In this document: piece by piece, positions 5,576 to 9,580 of the stretch
How the letters are laid out: each line of letters starts with the position of its first letter
Position numbering within the stretch: the first letter of the stretch is position 1
Origin: Nitratifractor sp.
GTDB taxonomy: Bacteria > Campylobacterota > Campylobacteria > Campylobacterales > Sulfurovaceae
Reading direction: 5' to 3'
DNA length: 9,580 bases
Assembly (NCBI GenBank): GCA_015485845.1
Contig: WFSU01000176.1
Coordinates: 1 to 9,580 of the forward strand
Notes under the pieces: generated by a model
Seen by the model: only the letters and a program-made list of their open reading frames with translations
What the model was told of the DNA's origin: nothing
Databases searched by the model: none
Position numbers and translations under genes: made by a program

Positions 5576-7264
5576 TTACAGATTGATCACCTCATCCCGC
5601 AGTTCGACGCTTTGTTGGTGGAGGGTGAGCTCTTTGAGAAATTTGCCCATGTTGAGCATCCCGAGGTAGGTGCCGTCCTCGGTGACGTAGGGGATGTAGT
5701 TGGCGTTGAGCATGGAGAGGGCTTTGTAAAGATCCTCTTTTTTGTGCTCTTCGTGGATCGCGAAGGGGTGGGGGCTCATGAGATCGGCGACGGTGAGTTT
5801 TTTGGTCTTGAACATGCCGCTCTTGCGGACATCACGCAGGGAGATGACCCCGATGAGTTTCTGGGAATCGTCCACGACGGCGAGGTAATTGGTGTGGGCT
5901 TTTCGGAAGATTTTACCGATCCGTTTGAGGGAAGTGTCGGGGTGGAGTGGCGCTGCTTCTTCGACCATGCCGCTGAGGGTGCAGGTGTCGAGGAAGGCAT
6001 CGACGTTTTCGTTTTCGATGTCGATCCCTTTTTGGAGCAAGCTGCGCTTGAAGTACGATCCCGACTCGGTCTTGGACATCAGATACGCCGTCACAGCCGA
6101 GGTGATGAGGATCGGGAGGAGCAGTTGGTACGAGTGGGTGAGCTCGGCGATGATGATGGAGCTACGCAGCGGGGCACGGGTGACGCCGGCAAGCATCGCC
6201 GCACTCCCGACCAGTGCGAAGACCCGGGGGTCGAAGCTCCCCCCAAACTGCGCAAAGACATCCCCGAGCCAATACCCTCCGAACGACCCGATGAAGATCG
6301 ACGGCGACATCAACCCGCCGAAAATCCCGCTTCCGATGCTCAGGATCAATGCCACGAGCTTGGCCAGCATGATTGCAAAGACATTGCCTGCATTGAAGAG
6401 ATCACCGTAAACTTCGTTGACGTAGTCATATCCGACCCCCTGAACTTCCGGGACGAGGACGATCAACCCGCCTACGAGGAACCCCAGTACCACGACGACG
6501 TACGGCCAGTACGTCCAGTAGCGGCGTCGGATCTTTCGGAAGCGTTTGAGCGACCACCCCAGCACGAAGGTGACCAGAGCAAAAAAGATACCAGCGAGCG
6601 GAAAATAAGGATAGTAGGCTTCGTCGTACGTCATGTGGGGGACATAAAAGGCCGTGTAATCCCCGATAAACTCCCGGGCGATCAGGGTTGCCGTGGCGGT
6701 GGCGACGATGAGGGGGATGACGATGTACGTGTTGATCCGCCCGATGATGATCTCGATCCCGAAAATGATCCCGGCGATGGGGGCGTTGAACGTCGCGGCG
6801 ATCGCGGCTGAGACTCCGGCGCTGAGGTAAATGGGGAGGTTGATCCGCTGGACTTTGAGCCCGATGAGGAAGATCTCGGAGAGGAGCCCTCCGAGTTTGG
6901 CGATGGGGCCTTCCCGGCCGATAGGCACCCCGAATCCGATACTCAGTGACGTGAGAAAGAGGACAAGGAACCCTTTGACAAATGAAAATTTACCGCTCAT
7001 CATGGAAATTTTTTTAGCGATTTCGTCGATGGTGACGTTGGTGTGATTGCGGAGGTACTTGCTGATCAATACATGTGATACCCAGAACAGGAGTGGCATC
7101 GAGATCAGATAAAACGTATCCCGGTGGATAAAATCGAGCAGAATATAGAGCGATTCAAACGCTTTGACCAGCCAGCGAAAACCGTACGCCGCCAGCCCGC
7201 CGATCACACCGAGGATCGCAGGGATGACAAAAAAATGGCGGATCTCGTCGCGGATCATATTCAC
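5576..7264 (-). CDS. CLC-family chloride channel/transporter with C-terminal CBS domains
   Basis: Encodes 562 residues: a CLC membrane domain (about 10-410) and two CBS motifs (about 434-490 and 494-548) that in this family usually bind adenine nucleotides and tune transport. GREGP is present at 116-120 with gating/proton-coupling Glu118. GSGIFGGLMSPS (311-322) matches the third filter motif, and Tyr404 near the end of the last helix fits the conserved Tyr. The first filter motif (GSGIP) is not recognisable; the matching place (about 74-82) reads HTNVTIDEI. The start is GTG 7262-7264, overlapping the stop of the upstream CLC gene (GTGA); ATG 7256-7258 is an alternative. It probably moves chloride or a related anion across the inner membrane. 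Without the GSGIP motif, ion choice is uncertain. Confidence 0.92.
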   Translation of the reverse strand: MNMIRDEIRHFFVIPAILGVIGGLAAYGFRWLVKAFESLYILLDFIHRDTFYLISMPLLFWVSHVLISKYLRNHTNVTIDEIAKKISMMSGKFSFVKGFLVLFLTSLSIGFGVPIGREGPIAKLGGLLSEIFLIGLKVQRINLPIYLSAGVSAAIAATFNAPIAGIIFGIEIIIGRINTYIVIPLIVATATATLIAREFIGDYTAFYVPHMTYDEAYYPYFPLAGIFFALVTFVLGWSLKRFRKIRRRYWTYWPYVVVVLGFLVGGLIVLVPEVQGVGYDYVNEVYGDLFNAGNVFAIMLAKLVALILSIGSGIFGGLMSPSIFIGSFGGYWLGDVFAQFGGSFDPRVFALVGSAAMLAGVTRAPLRSSIIIAELTHSYQLLLPILITSAVTAYLMSKTESGSYFKRSLLQKGIDIENENVDAFLDTCTLSGMVEEAAPLHPDTSLKRIGKIFRKAHTNYLAVVDDSQKLIGVISLRDVRKSGMFKTKKLTVADLMSPHPFAIHEEHKKEDLYKALSMLNANYIPYVTEDGTYLGMLNMGKFLKELTLHQQSVELRDEVINL

Positions 7265-8667
7265 GCTTTGCTGTGTTGATCTTCGCTGCGGCGCTCTTTG
7301 GGATATTCTTTGTAGGGCTTGAAATCCTTGAGACTGCTGCGGAAGATGTTTTCCTGCCCGAGGTAGAGGCTGTAGCCGAAGCTGGTGAGGTAGCTGGTGA
7401 TCACGGCGGCGGTCATGGGGATCACCACATCATCGTGGCTCATTTCGGTGATCATGACGATGGCGGCCAGAGGCGTTTTGGCTCCGGCGGAGAGTCCGGC
7501 ACCCATGCCGGCCAGAGTGAAGACCACGAGTTGATCGGGGAAAATATGCCCGAAGATATTGCCCACGGCTGCCCCGATGATCAGCACCGGAAGAATCAAT
7601 CCCCCCGGGATCCCGAAGCCCAGCGTCAAGCTGGTGGCAATAACGGTAAAGCCGATGATCGCTAGGTCGACCCCAATGGTGAAGTTGTGTTCCGCCAGAC
7701 TCGAGAGGATGGTCATGTGTACTGGAGCGGAGAGAATCTCCATGTTGTGGGTCGAGTAGTAGAGCGCGAGCATGAATGGGATCGCGAGGGTCGTTCCGAC
7801 GAGTGGGCGTCTTCCGATCGGGATCATCTTGGCTGCTTGGGCAAAAAAATGGAATATCAAAGTATAAATGTATATAACCACAGACACAGCAAGACCCATG
7901 GCAATGATGTAGGGAATGCTCTCGAGCGTCCAGACGGCTTTGTGGGTGAGGACAATGAAGGCGTGGTTGCCCCGGAAGAAAGAGAAGGTCAGATAGCTGG
8001 CGATCGAAGCAACGATCATGGGGACAAAGGGGCGGTAATCAAAATCGTACATGTTCTCCAGCTCCATGGCGAAGATGGAACTTCCCAGCGGAGCTTTGAG
8101 GAGGGCACCGGTAAAAGCTCCGCCTCCGATGAGACCGAGCATGTTTTTGAAGCGTTTGCCGAAGCCGTATGCTTTGCCGATCCACTCGCCCAACCCAATC
8201 CCGAGGTAAAAAGAGGGCCCTTCACGACCGGCGATAAATCCTCCTGACAGGGTTAGAATGGAGACAAACAGCTTGCCGATGAGATGTTTGATGCGCATAT
8301 ACCGCTTGGTACGAAGGTGGAGGATGGAAAATCCGATGCCCGGTCCGGCGACATCGTGGTTGTTTTTGACCACCATGCCGGTGATGATGGCGACAAGAAG
8401 GGGATAGATGAAAAGGTAGATCAGGTTGGTGGTAAGGTAACCGTTGATTTCGATCACCAGAAGATCCATCAATGAAGCGATGATCCCCATCGTAATCCCT
8501 ACGGCGATCGAAAAAGGCAGCCAACGACCGAGAAAGAAAATGATGGAAGTAGAGTCGATTTTGATGTCAAGAGGGCATAATGTTTTTTTGCAGATTTTCA
8601 TGAAATTTTTTTGAATTTGAATATCGCTTTGTCCGAAGATAAGACGTTTGAAAAATTTTTCTATCAT
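7261..8667 (-). CDS. CLC-family anion transporter with GPGIG filter motif
   Basis: Encodes 468 residues, a bare CLC domain with a 40-residue basic N-terminal extension and no CBS domains. The first filter motif reads GPGIG (108-112), with Pro where chloride-selective CLCs have Ser. GREGP lies at 147-151 (external Glu149), and the third motif GIPGGLILP at 352-360. Glu202 (AMELEN) fits the conserved inner-helix glutamate. In the plant exchanger CLC-a the Ser-to-Pro change favours nitrate over chloride, so nitrate or another anion is possible here; this is inference. Start ATG 8665-8667 with AAGGA about 13 nt upstream. It is the first gene of a two-CLC operon and ends by overlapping the CBS-bearing CLC by 4 bp. 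CLC proteins are normally homodimers; whether these two pair is unknown. Confidence 0.92.
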   Translation of the reverse strand: MIEKFFKRLIFGQSDIQIQKNFMKICKKTLCPLDIKIDSTSIIFFLGRWLPFSIAVGITMGIIASLMDLLVIEINGYLTTNLIYLFIYPLLVAIITGMVVKNNHDVAGPGIGFSILHLRTKRYMRIKHLIGKLFVSILTLSGGFIAGREGPSFYLGIGLGEWIGKAYGFGKRFKNMLGLIGGGAFTGALLKAPLGSSIFAMELENMYDFDYRPFVPMIVASIASYLTFSFFRGNHAFIVLTHKAVWTLESIPYIIAMGLAVSVVIYIYTLIFHFFAQAAKMIPIGRRPLVGTTLAIPFMLALYYSTHNMEILSAPVHMTILSSLAEHNFTIGVDLAIIGFTVIATSLTLGFGIPGGLILPVLIIGAAVGNIFGHIFPDQLVVFTLAGMGAGLSAGAKTPLAAIVMITEMSHDDVVIPMTAAVITSYLTSFGYSLYLGQENIFRSSLKDFKPYKEYPKERRSEDQHSKA

Positions 8668-8719
8668 GATTAAAACCCTTTCCTTAGATCTGCATATTTA
8701 TCATTTTATCTCAGTATAA

Positions 8720-8725
8720 ATTATA
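8720..8725 (-). promoter_or_regulatory. Probable -10 box of the CLC operon
   Basis: TATAAT on the minus strand, 53 bp before the ATG of the first CLC gene. The -35 position is AT-rich without a clear hexamer. It implies a leader of about 45 nt. Confidence 0.4.
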
Positions 8726-9073
8726 TTTTGGTTATTGACACATTTTTAAATATGGAAAAGGTTTGATTGTTTTATATTTTTTATGATAAAAAAGGGAGAT
8801 ACCTAAAATACACATCGTAGATCTAAAAGATGATTTGGATACGATACAGTACATTTGTTTGTGATATTCCTATTGTTTTGTAGTTCAAATTAGCAAAGAA
8901 AGTACCATTTTATCATAGGTAACTATGTATAATAAATGTATACAAACATATACACTACAAGAAATATTTTTAAATTAAATGGAAATATTTTCCAGTGTAA
9001 ACAATGAGATACAAGAAATATATTTGTATTTTATAGGAAAAAATAGAAAAAATCATCGCAATGAATATGAGCG
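8726..9073. other. AT-rich gap without a supported gene
   Basis: No frame here is convincing. Visible structure: a 12-bp direct repeat TACAAGAAATAT at 8956-8967 and 9010-9021, a palindrome TGGAAA-TAT-TTTCCA (8980-8994), and a 10-bp inverted pair TATGATAAAA (8782-8791) / TTTTATCATA (8908-8917). In such AT-rich DNA some of these can arise by chance. A short plus-strand run ending at TGA around 8861-8863 reads KIHIVDLKDDLDTIQYICL and could be a gene relic, but this is weak. No RNA gene was recognised. Confidence 0.6.
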
Positions 9074-9385
9074 CTATACCCCTTTGGGGGCATCAGGATC
9101 GGCAGCCATTTCAGGGGAGTGAACCATCTTTTCGGATTGCGCGATCCAGACACCGGTGAGGATGATGGCACCGCCGAGGACTTCACTCCAGCCGAAAGTT
9201 TCTCCCAGAAGCAGCCAGGAGAGTATGACGGCGAAGACGGGGATGAGGTTGATATTACCGCACCAGATATATATCCAAATGTTCAGACTATTTGTTGGTG
9301 TGGTGATAAAATAGAAGCACGGTTCGAACAGTGCCATGACCAGCAGGTATCTCTATTTGCTGCGGGCAATCTCAAACCCCTGCAT
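9074..9385 (-). pseudogene. Remnant of an EamA/DMT-family transporter gene
   Basis: Two pieces of a ten-helix DMT permease are joined in one frame. The upstream piece (9308-9385) reads GFEIARSK, a TAG stop at 9353-9355, then RYLLVMALFEPCFYF. In DMT proteins the position before RYLL is usually Trp, so TGG to TAG is the likely lesion. The downstream piece (9074-9256) reads NLIPVFAVILSWLLLGETFGWSEVLGG..., the last helices of the second EamA repeat, ending at a normal stop. In an intact protein roughly 150-170 residues separate them; here only about 17 AT-rich filler codons do. The N-terminal helices are also missing, replaced by AT-rich DNA. The 87-residue frame from ATG 9337 could still be translated but lacks most of the fold. 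Confidence 0.85.
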
Positions 9386-9580
9386 AAAAGTATTAGAAAA
9401 TATGATCAAATCTCTGCTCATAAATATCAATGTGCAATTTTACATTTGATATGTTCCAATATATAGTTCTGAAATGTCCAAGAAGATATGTTGATGGAGT
9501 GTATGCGATACTTTACGAAAAAATACAAGACTGCCCACAGAATATAATTAAAACCATAAAAGTACCAGTAAGGCATAAAG
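9386..9580. other. AT-rich right edge with two competing marginal frames
   Basis: On the plus strand a frame from ATG 9430 stays open to the edge (MCNFTFDMFQYIVLKCPRR..., about 50 residues, no ribosome site). On the minus strand a frame stays open from the edge to TGA at 9427-9429 (MPYWYFYGFNYILWAVLYFF..., one hydrophobic helix). They overlap almost fully, so at most one is likely real. Neither is recognised. The minus frame is extremely aromatic, which can be an antisense artefact of AT-rich sequence. Confidence 0.35.

Noticed and set aside
5441..6811. Long plus-strand open frame (456 codons) opposite the CBS-bearing CLC gene
   Set aside because: It is antisense to a clear CLC gene. Its protein is a run of Asp, Glu, Gly and Arg without domains, typical of the reverse frame of a GC-rich gene.
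8782..8917. Possible small mobile element between 10-bp inverted repeats
   Set aside because: The enclosed 116 bp has no gene, there is no target duplication, and a 10-bp match is likely by chance in DNA this AT-rich.

Overview
The window looks like chromosomal DNA of a Campylobacterota (epsilonproteobacterial) organism, perhaps Sulfuricurvum- or Sulfurimonas-like. This rests on the style of the response regulator, on the mixture of moderately GC-rich core genes with AT-rich spacers, and on the class of autoinhibited Fic protein. The genus is an inference and cannot be fixed from the sequence alone.

Left part (1-3049, all on the minus strand): a two-component/c-di-GMP protein (REC, degenerate GGDEF, EAL) that runs off the left edge, then a 14-helix DHA2-type drug efflux transporter. 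Middle part (about 3090-5400): an accessory island of short genes with shifting base composition. It begins with a perfect-consensus sigma70 promoter whose predicted transcription start falls on or next to the first ATG. That promoter drives a tightly overlapping trio: an 80-residue two-helix membrane protein, a 34-residue one-helix membrane protein, and a class III (self-inhibited) Fic AMP-transferase. An AT-rich gene of unknown function follows. After a palindrome-rich gap comes a HepT/MntA (HEPN/nucleotidyltransferase) toxin-antitoxin pair on the other strand. Two unrelated systems that use AMP transfer to protein therefore sit about 600 bp apart.

Right part (5576-8667, minus strand): two different CLC-family anion transporters in one operon with a 4-bp GTGA overlap. 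The upstream one has a GPGIG filter motif with proline in place of serine. The downstream one lacks the GSGIP motif and carries C-terminal CBS domains. To their right is AT-rich DNA, then a wrecked EamA/DMT transporter gene with a nonsense codon and a large internal deletion, and finally AT-rich sequence with only marginal reading frames.

The points most worth a second look are the two-small-membrane-protein/Fic trio with its near-leaderless promoter, the Fic next to HepT/MntA arrangement, the set of palindromes around the toxin-antitoxin genes, and the unequal CLC pair.
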